Source: Diploscapter coronatus (taxonomy: Eukaryota; Nematoda; Chromadorea; Rhabditida; Rhabditidae). From it: a stretch of 64,000 nucleotides of DNA. Under the pieces are notes generated by a model that saw nothing but the letters and a program-made list of their open reading frames with translations, did no database searches and was not told the DNA's origin. The translations under genes were made by a program, and so were the position numbers. This document shows, one piece after another, positions 44,869 through 58,200 of the stretch. How positions within the stretch are numbered: position 1 is the stretch's first letter; each line of letters opens with the position of its first letter. The DNA is taken from the NCBI GenBank assembly GCA_964036155.1, contig OZ038422.1, positions 66,549,201 to 66,613,200 of the forward strand. The letters are read 5' to 3'.

Positions 44869-47800
44869 ATGCTAAGCGGTAAAATATATTAATTTAAGGG
44901 ATAAAAATTTCTCCATAATAATATCACTATATGAGACGTTATTTATAAAAATCGAGTATGGGGTGGTACCCAAGAAGTTGACCCTTAAATTTTGGGCTGA
45001 TATTTTGTCCCTGGGGGTTTTCGACCACGCTGATTATGAATCTGACGGTTAAAACCCGATCCGATCACTTGTTCCGCCTGTTCCGGAAGGTCCGCATCCG
45101 GTAATTTCGAAAAATTCTATTTTCGTTATTCGGCATGAGAAAAATTCAACTTTGGTATCAAAATGCTCGCAGAGACCAGCTGAGCACGATTCTGAAAAGA
45201 CTTCATCGAAATGACACCAAATAAGGAAGCTATGATGAAAGTATTAGAACATGTGGAAAATATCATATCGATTTTTCATTTCTTTTAATTTTATATTTTT
45301 TAAAAATGCCGGATTCCATGAGTTATTTATACTGGGAAGTAGTCCAGGTCTTCTAGTTTCTGGAACACTTAACTGTTTTCCTATAGACTGCCCGCTAGCG
45401 AAGAAATTCTACTTCTTCGACGAGTTGTCATGACTCACTTTTGCCTAGTTTGATTTTAAAAATTCACAACTTCCATAATTCTAAACCAAATTCGATAATT
45501 CTTTTTTTATTGGACAAAATTTAGTCCATAGATTATTAGACAATAAAATAAGAATTTGTTTGAATATCAATTTCTGCAGAAATGCGCACATTTCGCGTCT
45601 TGATTGCGTACTATTTGACTCGTACTGTGTTTACGCGTAAATGACGTTGGAAAAATTCGCCCTTCCAGTATGTTGCGTAGATGGATATGGTGAACAAATT
45701 TATTCCAGGACCGATCTCGAATTCGCATTAGTATGAGCTCTAGAATTTTTTGAAGTGCGACAGTCAAATTCAGCATAATGTCCTTTTATACGTTATTTTC
45801 AAAAAATTATATTTTCCTATGTATCAGGCTAAATTCCATGATTATTTTTTTATTTTGTAGATCTTGGATAGAAGAATAAAGTAAAAATAACAAGGAAATT
45901 TTAAAAATTATTTTTGGCGGGAAAAAGTTACCCTATATACCCGTACTGTGTTTACAAGTGAAATGTGAGTTAACGTCAGAGTTTTCCATTAAATCTTGTA
46001 GAGCTCTTCAAGTTGATCAACTTCATTCCAGAACTTATTCTAGAATGTGCATACACAGAGAGATATGAACTTTTGAAAGTTACTGCCCTAAAGGCACTTT
46101 GCAATAATTGATCGTTGAACTTCAAAAAATTCTGGAACTCATAAGAATGTGAATCCGAGGTCGATTTTGGAATAAAGTTGTTCACCATATCCATCTACGC
46201 AACATACTGGAAGGACGAATTTTTCCAACGTCATTTACGCGTAAACACAGTACGGATCGAAAAGTACACAATCAAGACGCGAAAAGTGCGCATTTCTGCA
46301 GAAATCGATATTCAAAAAAATTATTTTTGGATGTTTGGTAAACTAGATATCCATAACAATCAAATAAAAAAAGAATTATCGAATTTGGTTTAGAATTATG
46401 GAAGTTATGAATTTTTAAAATCAAGCTAGGCAAAAATGAGTCATGATAACTCTTCGAATAAGTGATATTTCTTTGCTAGCGGGCAGTCTATAGGAAAACA
46501 GTTAAGTGTTCCAGAAACTAGAAGACCTGGACTACTTTCCAATATAAATAACTCACGGAATCTGGCACTTTTAAAAAAGTTAAAAATTAAAATAAGCAAA
46601 AATTCAATATGGCATTTCCCATATGTTTTACTATGTTCATCATAACTTCCTTATTCAGTGTCATTTCGACAAGGTCTTTTCAGAATCGTGTTCAGCTGGT
46701 CTCTACGAGCATTTTGATACCAAACTCGAATTTTTCCCATGCCGAATAACGAAAATAGAATTTTTCGAAACTACCGTATGCGGACTTTCCGGAACAGACG
46801 GAACAAGTGATCGGATCGGGTTTTAACCGTCATATTCGTCATCAGCGTAGTCAAAAACCCCCAGGGACGAAAAATTTACTCGAAATTTGAGGGTCAACTT
46901 CTTGGGTACCACCCCCCTCTATGAAAAACTCGATTTTTACGAATAACGTCTCATATGAAAACTTTTGTAGGGTCTTAATTAAAATATGATTTTTCAGCGT
47001 TATATGATATTGGATACTTTAAAAACATTAGATATCTATCCTTGGAGTTGATTATTGGCTCCATTATATTTATTTTTTCACCTATTATATTTAATTTACT
47101 GTTAAGAATTTCCGACGGCGAATTATTGGAATTAAAGGATGTAATTTAACTTATTTGACAAATATTATAAAATTATTGATTATAGGCGCCTTATTACCCG
47201 ATATACTATCAAATGAGGAAATTGACTAATTTCTTTCCGATTGTGTTAGCTTTATTATCATTATTGACGCTTGTCACACTTTTGATGACTGCATTAGACT
47301 TATATCTTTCTGGTAATTTGCATTCGTTAAAATTTATCTATACAGTAGCGATCGAAAGTTTTCAAAAGTTGCTATTATGAATGCAGACTGGTATGTCTCA
47401 TAATTGCGGATTAATTAGAATGAAACTTCACACACATATTCTTCTCTGTTGTAATACTTTTTCATTCGCTGGGATATAGAAATATCTTGACTTCCGAACA
47501 TTGTATTAATTCTCCTAGTATGATTGAGATTTTAAAGATTAGGAGAGAGTCCATGTTCAGCACTCAACATAGAGGGTATGCGGGTTCAATAGTATGGTGA
47601 AAAGGGGGAACAGAAGAAAGTAAGCTTGCAGTTAGGTGTTGTTCAGAAAGGAACTGGAAGAAATGGTGCAATTCACTCTCATGCAAGTGCTGGGATTAGC
47701 TTATGGCTTTTAACATATGAAAGATGAAACAGTAATTTGTATTTCCTACTTTTATTTATTCATACTGTTCGACTAAACAATTAGATAAAACGGAAATTAG

Positions 47801-50646
47801 GTGGAATACAGTAGGGCGGACAGAACCTGAGTTCTGCCTAGAGGTGGACTGGAGGAACCCTCTACGTAAGACTGGGAAGGACTGTCATAACAAGGGGAGA
47901 GCATGCAAAGTTAGAGATGAGAGAGAGTTTAGGGATAGAGACAGTGATCGTAATCACAGTTCGATCCGTTACACTGTGTATTGAGGGCTCTTGCTAATTT
48001 CCACTCAAATTGATCTACAACTATTGGTCCTATCAAGCTACATTCATAATCACAATTGTTCCAAACTTTTGACCGCCACCATACACTGATTTTTAGAAAA
48101 GTAATTTAGGCTTAATTGGGCGCAATCCTAGTAATATAATTATTGATTTGGTAAGAAGCTCGCAAATGATGAAATGAGTTCTTGAATTGGAAACGTTTGA
48201 AATTCGATTATTGTCTACACTATTTCATAAATACTCTCGATTTAAAACGTCATACTATCATTTCTCATTTCATCATATATACAAAAAAAAAAACCACTTC
48301 ATAATTTTATCAATTACAGGTTGACTTTTTGCTAGCTTTCTATGGTTACGTGCAAATTATTATATTGGCTTTTTATATCAACATTTGCCTCTCCTTCTTG
48401 ATCCCGATAGTGAGTTCAGCCGTAGCATTGCTTAGCATCTGCCTTATTATCCAACGACTTGTGCTCATGTATGAATCACCACGACTAACAAATCTGCTTA
48501 CCAAATAAGTGAAAACCATTTATACTATTAATAAAATGAAAATTGCAGGAATAATTTGAAAAGGATCATTCGTTGCATTATAGCGTTTGTGATAATTCTA
48601 AATTTAGTGTATTTTATTATTATAATTATGTTTTTGCTTTACTATAAAGAAATAGAATATGGATCAATTCTAATTGTAAGTTGAAGACATCACGTTTTCA
48701 ATACTTTAGCCATGCGTAAAGTGCTATGGTTAGAGAGGCCAAGTCTAATTCTTTCGAGGGAGAGAAAGAACGCATGAAATTTCCCGACGTTTCAATCATC
48801 GTTAATTAGTTGATAATTTCATAAAACCAAAACACCAACTGGGGTAATAAATGGCGCCCGAAATGATGGTGTCGTTAGTTTTTCGAAAAAAAAAACAATT
48901 GGCCTCTCTAGTTATGATACAATTAGGAGACAAAAGTTTCGAGTCACCTATCCTCTATCCCTGTGTCGATGTTTAGAAAAGTCGCTTGCACTTCTTCAGA
49001 TTTGGCTGAAATTTAGCATTATTTCATGTTTTCAACGTGCATGTGTTTTCAAAAATTCAGCTAAATTCGATCAGTGCAGAGTACAGAACTTGAAATTTTT
49101 GATGTCGACACAGAATGAGGACTATTCAATAATTTTGTTCGACACTGTGATAACCCTTTCTTACGTTACTTCATTCTATTTTATTTTTGATTAATTAGAA
49201 ATCGCATAATAATTCAACATATTTAGTTAATATCATACTTATCTTTGGATACTCTGGCTCTCATTGCCTCGCTTCTCTACTTCGTTCTATATTTCAAATT
49301 TCGTGGTTTGGCAAGATTATCGTCAAGTTCGAAATATAAATCTGATAATCGAAGGATATTATATACCATGATACCTTTATTCGTGCAGCATGTAAGCAAA
49401 TTAAACAGTTAGTTTATTTAACCTCTTTGGGTGTTAAACTCGGACATCACAGGGACAGGATGCAAAAACTGATCCAGGATACCCTTTAAGACTTAACTTT
49501 TTAATTAGGCTTTTTTTTTTACAAATATCAATTAAAACTCTAATTCATCGTGTTTATAAGATTGTCGAGTAAATGATAATGTATTGAGATTGAGATCAGT
49601 GAGAAAGATTTGAGGAACACTTTAATCCGAAGATGATAAACGGGAAACGGTCATTGCGCATCAAAATCTTTGGTGCGCAGTGACATACACCCATTTTGTG
49701 GATAGGGGTTATTGCCAGTACAACTAAATTCATTTTTCTATTGAGTGATTTGATTTACGACATTTGAAATTATATAATTATTCCATATATAGAAATAACC
49801 ATAAAAATTAATTTAGACATTAACGATCAGCTTTTCAGTATTATGGTTATATTATAGTAATAATTTAAAGCGTGTTCAAAATGAAACAAAACTTTAAGCG
49901 TCGAGCATGGATGACACCTTCAATATAGATAGAAGTGTTTTCGCACTTTCACGACTATTTGACGCATACTTGTCGTGCATAACTATGCCACTTTCGTTTA
50001 TAGTTGCCAGTCCAACACGACGCCGAGCCATTAGACAATATTTCTCGAAAATGTATGAAATTATAATATTTAAAAAATGGTTAATTTCTAGATGTTAATT
50101 GCGTAATTCTCAATTCAGCTGACATGAATTTCACGATATTGAGTTAACTTGCAAGAGTTAATTCGAATACTTCAAATCTCATAATTGTTTGAATCCGACG
50201 ACGATAAGGAAAACTTGCCAAAAATGTTTTTTCTTAATTTTAATGATGAATTTCGGCTGTTTAAAAATGATGACAGGACGACACGTTTTTTTCTACAATA
50301 TGACGGCTCGATTTTTCAATTAATGACAGAATGTATAGTTTTCTTCGTAGAACTTTCGAATTTTTGCTATTTTCAACCAATTTCAGATAACTAGAATATT
50401 CTGCAATCTCAGCTCAACAAAGTAGGGTATAGGGTTGGGTGAGGATAGAGAAGGTAGAGTAAAGCTTGCTGAAAATCGTGCCGTCATTTTGTAAAAAGAA
50501 CGTGCCATCGATGTCACCATTTTTTGGTTATCATGAATTTCAGGAGGAACAATAGACTGAAGCCTTTAACGTCCATGATCAACGACAATAATCGTAATAA
50601 TGAAATTAATTCATCATCGAATCAAAACATATCTGCAATTGCATAA
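44869..50646 (+). CDS. Nematode-type serpentine chemoreceptor (7TM GPCR)
   Basis: Nine exons: 44869-44878, 46998-47140, 47186-47344, 48320-48468, 48549-48675, 49227-49391, 49839-49845, 49899-50052, 50544-50646 (1017 nt, 338 aa). Seven hydrophobic helices can be followed: SLELIIGSIIFIFSPIIFNL, IVLALLSLLTLVTLLMTALD, FYGYVQIIILAFYINICLSF with a fourth after it, CIIAFVIILNLVYFIIIIMF, LDTLALIASLLYFVLYF, and the last ending MPLSFIVASPTRRRAIRQYF, a typical TM7-to-tail turn of nematode SR receptors. The tail is Asn/Ser-rich. The start exon (MLS plus one nt) and the 7-nt exon 7 are inferred from phase and are the weak points. If either is wrong the gene may be a pseudogene. Likely role: odour or taste receptor in sensory neurons; the sub-family is not fixed. 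Confidence 0.72.
44932..46953. mobile_element. 2-kb foldback element in chemoreceptor intron 1
   Basis: It starts TGAGACGTTATT and ends AATAACGTCTCA, flanked by TA on both sides (44930-44931, 46954-46955). The two halves are inverse complements over about 870 bp each (44932 to about 45800, and about 46080-46953), with matching blocks such as CCCAAGAAGTTGACCCT, GACTGCCCGCTAGC and TTTACGCGTAAATGACGTTG. Only a loop of about 280 bp is unpaired. No transposase is encoded. It looks like a non-autonomous DNA transposon with a TA target. Confidence 0.9.
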
Positions 50647-50979
50647 TAAATGCCAAATTTCTAACCTCAATAAATGATCTTTAAAAATATTATTTCATAA
50701 AATATGCTTGTGATAAGTCTAGTTCATAAATAAATAATTTGTCTGTAAATCTAAGTACAACACAAAATAAAAATTCCAGCCTTCTTTCTGGTCAATATGC
50801 TTTTATAATCAGTTTTTATATAATGGTGTAAAAACTCATTTGTCAATTTTAACTTCATTGCATCAAATCATAAAGAGATAATTACTCTCATTGGCTCTTC
50901 AATGATTTTACCTGAACACATTAATGGCAATTGTTTTTATTTTCATGCATCTGATCAAATTATGCATACTGATATTTAG
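50647..50979. other. Gap between chemoreceptor and its truncated paralogue
   Basis: 333 bp of AT-rich DNA. AATAAA (about 50645) at the chemoreceptor stop is a plausible polyadenylation signal. A first exon for the paralogue should lie here or be lost; none could be chosen with confidence. Confidence 0.4.
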
Positions 50980-51256
50980 GATTCAATGCTATCAATTTTA
51001 TAGGATTATTTGGAATAGTTGCATTTGTCGGTGCAGTTATTTTTATTATCAGAATTTTTCTTTCGATAATTCCCGATATCCTCTTAGCAACTTCCGACGA
51101 CAAACCAAAGGAGTTTAAAGATGTGACTCGGAATTTTCGAGAATATAATTTCCAATGGATTAGGCACCTTATTATCCGCTAATGTTTTACACGCAACGAA
51201 TAGTACATATCTATTCGCTAGTTTTAATAACATTTATGTTTCTTTTGATTTTATAA
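50980..51256 (+). pseudogene. Truncated chemoreceptor paralogue
   Basis: An exon at 50980-51122 has exactly the length (143 nt) and phase of exon 2 of the upstream receptor. It ends the same way (TSDDKPKEFKD against ISDGELLELKD), directly before a GT donor. After a 41-nt intron, 51164 begins APYYPLMFYTQR, matching APYYPIYYQMRK of the intact gene, but the frame stops at 51254. No later exons were found before the catenin gene. This is a partial tandem duplicate, probably dead. Confidence 0.75.
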
Positions 51257-51958
51257 GAATTCATTTGTGCCAATTTACCAATTGAAAAATATTATCAATC
51301 TACGAATTTTTCTTAATCATTAGATAAGTCATGAATTAGCATGTTCGATATTTGAATTTACGATCATCATAATTTAGCAAAATTTATTCAATTCAACATT
51401 CAACGAATACAAAATTTATAAATATATTTGTAGAAATTTACATATTTCATCATCGTAAATAGCTAGAAACCATGAAAAACATCAAATGAACGAATGAATA
51501 AAAATGATAAAATGCACATTTGAAAGAAAAATCGAAAACAGTGAAGAACTACCGGTTGAGAGGAAGACATAAGTGCTTTGATGCAGTGAAGATTGAAAAA
51601 TGAGGGCTTATTTAGAGAGAATGCAGATTTGAGAATGAACAGAAGGAAATAATATTTTGGAATCATCATTTACATTTTATTACTGTAACAGTCTAAAATA
51701 AGTTGTACATTCGTGAGAAAAGAGTTTTATAGATATTTTTCCAGTGAGGATAAATTCATTTGGTCGAGAAATAAATTGGAAATATGCATTTCAAAAGAAT
51801 GTTTGGAAATCTCGAATAAAATTAAAAATTTTAAGAAAAATCTAAAATTGTGTTTGATCCATTAGAATTTGATCGACGAATTTTTCAGACAGACGTAAAA
51901 ATTATAGGGAACCTATTTCAAAATTCTGAAGTATAGATTTTACGAGCCTTGTCTGTGT
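51257..51958. other. 3' flank of the catenin gene
   Basis: AT-rich sequence between the receptor fragment and the catenin stop. TTTATT at about 51674 would be an AATAAA signal for the - strand catenin transcript. No ORF with a domain. Confidence 0.4.
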
Positions 51959-52235
51959 CTATACCCAACTATCCTCAGGTACCTTGTTATTATTGTTCAT
52001 GCTCGACTTCTTGAGAGAGGCATAGAGCGGCTCTGCGTGGTATGAGTGAGGCTTCCTTGCCTGACTGTGGCTGTTTGTAGGTTGATCTGCATTCCTGCCC
52101 TGCTGTTGATGTGGCACAACCCCATATCCCCCACTGCTTCGAGTGTCGTCCAGTCCATTTCCACTGCCCGGTTGTACATAGGGCTTTTCTCGGCCTTGGG
52201 ATGAAATTGGTCGAGCAAGAGTGGAGGAATCAGCT
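51959..52235 (-). other. jac-1: jac-1 last exon with PDZ ligand
   Basis: A 92-codon exon (including stop) encoding a Ser/Gln-rich tail that ends KVPEDSWV. DSWV is the same C-terminal PDZ ligand used by vertebrate ARVCF and delta-catenin, so the tail probably docks to a PDZ scaffold at junctions. Confidence 0.9.
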
Positions 52236-55200
52236 CTAAAATGAAACGATGAGAATTTCTAAAGTCGACTTTGAAACATGAATAAAAATTTACATTCTAT
52301 TCACCAAGTATGAGAAGCGGATACATCGTATTATATGTAGGAAAAAGCAGGGAAGAAATTCTTTCCAATTTCGTCATCTTATATTCAATATGTCACGATG
52401 CAATGATACATTTTTCAAATTATCTTTTAGCAAAAAACAATTCTCGAAATTTCGAACTTTTAAGAGAAGCAAGTTTACCTTTTCTGCGGTCCAACGAAGA
52501 AATCGCTATCCTTCAGTCCACTTCGTTTGAATCCATCGTGCAACTCCTTGTGTTGCCACATAACATACAGCAGCTGACTGGCGTACTTGCAGACTCTGCT
52601 CGAATACGTCGGGTAGCTCTTGGCGAGGGCGCGCAGTTTGTCTGTGCCTAAATTTAAAAATGAGTAACTTACAAATCAGTGGATAAAAGAATTCATTTCT
52701 CTGATAATATGAGAAATTAATGAAGAGACGGTAAGGAAAAAAGACAACTATTGGATAAATAAGAAATTTTTACGCTTTCAAAAATAATCACTTTCATGTT
52801 TCGTGAAGATCTTCTTCTTTTAGAATTTGATGAGAAATTCAATGTTACAAAAACTCTGAAAAACCCTTGCCTTTCAATTCATGGAAATCCCTTGTATAAT
52901 TCGCGCTATTCTTGATTATCTCGAATAGAATCCCCAACACAGCTCCAATAGTCTGATCACTAACATGTGGGCGAGGAAGGGTTGCATCGGGCAGTTTGCT
53001 GACTATTTGTTTCAGAGCCCATTTCCCTGAAATCCAATACTTGTTTTCATAATTTCTAAAAAAAAATGGCATTTTTCACTCGTTAGATGAATGATAAGAG
53101 AATGAATTGGATATTGTTTAAAATTCAAAAAATAGTGAGTTAATAATGTCTTTAGCTGGTGTAATTTCCTCACTCGAACAATTCCTTACTAGCCCAAAAT
53201 TTTACAAATTTCTAGACTAACTGAAATCGAATTCACTCACCAAGAATGTCCCTATTTCTCTGATCGAGTGCCAGATTCCTCAGAGCAGTAGCCACGGCAC
53301 AAACTAGGTAGTCCTCTGGCTGCTGGATGAGTTCGACGAGGACAGGCAGTCCCTTCTCGACTCGAACGATTCCCCGCACTTCCTGACTGGGTGCGAAGTC
53401 GCAAGCGGCCAGGTTCTGAATCGCACCCGCCGAGGCTTCCAGGGTGTCCAAATTCGAGGCATCTTGCAGTAGTTTCAAGTAGAGCTTCACGACGCTCGGC
53501 TGCCACAAAAGTGCTGCGCCCTGAAATTTATTTGCAATTATTAAGGGATTTGGAAAAAAGAAGAGGTCTTCTATATTTTTTATCACCACCTTTTCTTCTG
53601 AGTTTTATAAACAAAACATGAAAGACGAGATATTACGCAAGAATTTTGAAAGGATTTCTTACGCTGCCCTAATATAAATTTTCATTTTTATAAATCGAAG
53701 AAAGTTTCCTACCAAATTGGCCTGGTCTTCTTTCGTATCCTTCTTCTTTTTATCTTTCCGCTTCGTTTTCGGGCTGATTATCGATGTCTTCGAGCCTTTC
53801 ACTGCCTTCATATTCAGAGTTGATGGATCGTAATTCGGGTCTTCCACTTCTTGGATTCTAAAGATATTTTTGACTAATTTGATAATCTAAAAATATTCTA
53901 AGGAAAATGATCACAACATATCATTTCTCCAAGTTATTGCCAATGCATACTTTTATAATGGCTAGAAGTTTCAGATAAGTCGATAAAACCAACCTGTAAC
54001 TAAGATTTCTCAGTAGGCAAACGACATTTTCGACCGACTGTGAGTCGACTTCGTTCCTCTGAATGGCTGTTGTGAGAAATTGCACGAGGCAATTCAGCAG
54101 TTGATTCTCTGCTCGCAGTCGTTTACGGGCAGACGCCGACGCAGCTGAGATGTTTCTGAAAATTTTCACTAGTTAATCTAATTTTTATAAAATGACAGAT
54201 TTTCAATGTTTATCATATTTGATCTTCAAGTAGTTTTTGTTCTTCATAAAAAATCATTCTGTACAACATTCCGAATGCAGTTTTTTACTTCTAATTCTCC
54301 ATGGAAAATTTAATGATAAAATTCTGTACCTCAAAACCCCTGTAGAATTCTTGAACAGCGTTCGACTAGCAGCTCCATCAGTCTTGTGAGTTCTGACGGC
54401 CTGCTGGACGAGGACGTCTGTGGAGATCTCGAGGATGACTGGTTTGAGCATGTCCGAGGAGGACAGATTCCACAGGGCTGCGGTCGCCTCCTCGCGCACG
54501 TGCTCGTCAGACGTCGTGTGCAGAAGGGCTGTCAACATCCGAACACCGTCAGCATCCAAAATGGAGATCTAAAATATTTGGCCGTTCCACCCTTTTTCAT
54601 TAATAATTTTCGTCTAAAATGCATACATTTTCCAAGATGTGTCTTTTATATGAAAGCTGAGTTGTTTTTCAGTAATAAAATTTTCACCTTATTCTTGTCA
54701 TTCTCCTTTCCAAAGCATAGATTCTTCAAGCATGCGCAGGCATTTCTCTGTATAGCGGGAGAGTCGCTCTTGAGCAAATTGATCAGTTTTGGAATGCCGC
54801 CGTATTCTCTATAAACCAAGGATAGTTAAAATAATCTTAAAGAAACGCGTACCTAGTTTCCTCTTTGATAAGATTGTCAGTGAATGTGAGATGTTGCAAA
54901 TATCCACTCGCGTTCAGCTGTTTCTCCTTGTCAGAACTCGACAAATAATCGATCACTTCCTTCAGAGACGGGTCACGCCATTGGACTAAAATCCAGATGA
55001 TTTTTTTTCATGAAAATATGCAAAAAGTGAATATTATTCTTTCGAAGCATAAATTTTCAGAGAAAAATAACATTTTTTTAAATTTAACCCCTAAAATATT
55101 CAAGGTTATTATGTTTCCAGAGGATGAAGAATGAATAGAGTTTTTGCTAATGGCTCAGAAAATCCCTAAATTCTACCTCCATTATGTCCTGCCCTTAAAG

Positions 55201-58200
55201 GTGGTGGACTGTCGTCTCTTTCCGGCAGAGGTGGACTTTCCCTGACCATTTCTTCTTGCAACAGTCTGACTGCACCAAATCTTTCTGCTTCCACGTATTT
55301 CACGTCGTCGTCTAAATAAACGATCTCTTATCGTCATTTTCGAAAATGCCAAATTCCAAACATCAATCTCCCAAAACTCACTTCGACTCGCAACAATTCT
55401 GACGCTTTCAGATGGTTCGGACGGCTCCGAGCAGCCAACCACGTTGTGCGCCAGCACTCGGAATTGGTAATCGTGGCCATCGATCAGGTCACCAACTAAG
55501 AACTTATTCTCGTAAAATCCAAGTAAATTGCAAAGTCTCACCCATCATTTTGCAAGCGTGAACAGGCTGATCGTTGACTTTGTACCAATTGACATCCTGT
55601 TGGAAATCACGGAATTCAACGTCGTAGCCCTAAAATAAATGACTAAGTTTCAGATCTCTTTATTCCATAAAAACATAAAAATCTCCTAAAGTGTTTGCTA
55701 TCATTCTAAAGCTGATCGAGTTTAAAAATAGTCCTAAGATTATTTAAAGCGAAAAAAACAAATGCACTAAAGTATTTTCAAAGAATTTTTTGTCAGCTTA
55801 CCAAAACAGGCAGGTTGCTGTCGGCAGGCAGCCAGCAGATCGTGATTCTGTCTCCGTTGACTTCGAACAACTCGGGTGGTTGGGGTCGCTTCGGAACATC
55901 TTTGCCTGCATTTCCTGAAATTCGTTCTTTCTTCTTTCCAACTCGAAGAAAGTATCTACTTTTCCAAAGTGGTCGAAGAACGATGACGTCTGACGTATCA
56001 GATGGCTGTGAGACTGCGTTGCCTTTGACACAGATCACTCGGAATTCATAGGTCGAGCCGGGACGAAGGCCTTCCACTGAAAATCCGAAAGTGGAAATCA
56101 ATTGGTTCAAAATGGGATTAAAATTCTCGATAATTTATCACAGAAAAATTGGAATTTTCTAAATTTTACCATGGATACAGTTCTGCGTGATTGGATGTCT
56201 GTTTGCGGTGTACCAATTTGGGTCCCCCACTTCCCGGAATTCCACGATGTAGCCATACGGCTCTGCAGACTCGGCCCACATCAACTTCACCCAGTCAATG
56301 TCTGCTTCGACTAACTAAAATTTCTGCGATTTTTAACAAACATTGAAATTATTTGCATGTCACAGCATTGCATAGGGGAAATACCTCAAACCCTATCTTC
56401 CATAACTAAATATTCATAATTTCCTAATGCGACGCATTAAATTTTCGAAACTCGATTTTCTAACTGAAATAAATTTTAAACCCGGACCTGAGGCTGCCCA
56501 GGTGGTTGAATCCGATCGTCGATAGTCCGACTTCCAGTGCCTCGCTGAGGAGCTGCAGGTCGAATAACTGTGGCAGGGGAAGGTCGACTCGGTGCACCAA
56601 GTCCTTCTGCATTTCGAGCTCGAATTCGGAATTCGTAGATTCCATTCGGACGGAGATTTTCTACTGAAAATCGACAATTCATTTCTCGATTATCGTTGCC
56701 AAAAATGGAATATTCTGGACTTTGTGCAAAGAAGTTCGCTGATATTGAAATAAAAATGATGCAACACAGAGCAGTAGAAATAGATTATTTTTCCAAAATG
56801 TCTATTTTACAGAATTTAAATGAGGAAAATTTAGAAATACAGAAATTTATAATTTTAAACACTCTCACCGATATATCGATGGTCCTCAACAAGATTGTCG
56901 TTAGCGGCCAACCAGTCGACAGTTCCATGAACCCGATATTCGATTTGGTATCCTGTTGGAGGAGAGATGTCTTCGGCTAACACAGGGGGAGACCACTCGA
57001 TCACTGCCCGCTGACCGTCCACTGCAACGACCGAGGGGCGGGAGGGAGGCAGAGGCGCTCCTTGGGCTGAAATTTATCATCAATTTATGAAGTAAACAAA
57101 AAAAAATAAAAGAAAATCCCCGATGGAAATTCGCATTTTCCACAAAGTAATCGTAGATTTAGAAATAAATAAAAATGCAAGATTCAGAAACGTTTACATG
57201 AATTCGAATGATTTTTTCGGTATTACAATAATAATAAAAAAGTCAAGAAAAACTCACAGGTAGTTGGATGAAGTTGGCCGTACTCTAGGGGAATTCTGAT
57301 GGGAACCGAGCCGATTGATGAAGGGCCGAAACCGTTCACAGAGGCGGCAGACACGCGGAATTGCACCTCGTTCAGGCATTCCAGATTTGTCACTGAAACA
57401 TGACATTTAAAAAAAAAAAAATTTTATCATCGTGAGTCAAAGTTCAACTCCATTTGATTTCTTTACTTCCTCTAAAATTTTAAATTTAACCTGTGCATGT
57501 AGTCTCTCTCAGCAACTCATCGTGTGCTCGTTCCCACTCTCCATTTGGACATTCGCGCATTTCGATCTAAACTCGTTCGATGTTTTGTATAAAAAATTAG
57601 AAGGAAATAATATTTCATTTTCAAATTAAAAAAAAAAAAACCTGGTATCCAATAATTGGCGGCTCATTGCCCTTCTTTGGGGGATCGCTCCAAACGAGAG
57701 TCACTTCAGCGACTCCAATGTCCACAACATCGGGCACACCTGGGGCTGGTGGAACTGCTTCTTTAAAAAAAAAAAAAAACCAACGTAATTTTTAAAGGAG
57801 GAGGTTTTTCCTTCATACCTTCCGAGGGCATGGAATATCGTCCTCCTAGAGAAGGTGCGGGAGGAGGCGCCGCTCGTTCGTAGCTTTCATTCAATCTGGA
57901 ATAATCATTCGTTGAGAAAAAAGTATAGCGAGTAAAATTTTATAAATTTCTCGATAAATTTCAGTTTCAAAAATTGGATTTCATTTTTTTTTTCATTATT
58001 CATTGCTCCATATTTTTCTAAACATTAAGACGAAAAATGAGCAAATTTAGAAGAGTTTTATTTATTTATTTATTTATTATTTTTTTTTTTAAATTTCCAT
58101 GCTTATATCTCAAAATCATTCACTGATACTTGTACTTTTTCAATAAATATCTTTCTCACCGTAACGCAGCAGAATCATTGGCGTCGAAAGCGGGAGATGG

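Noticed and set aside
54386..54814. 142-aa + strand frame
   Set aside because: Antisense shadow of jac-1 armadillo exons.
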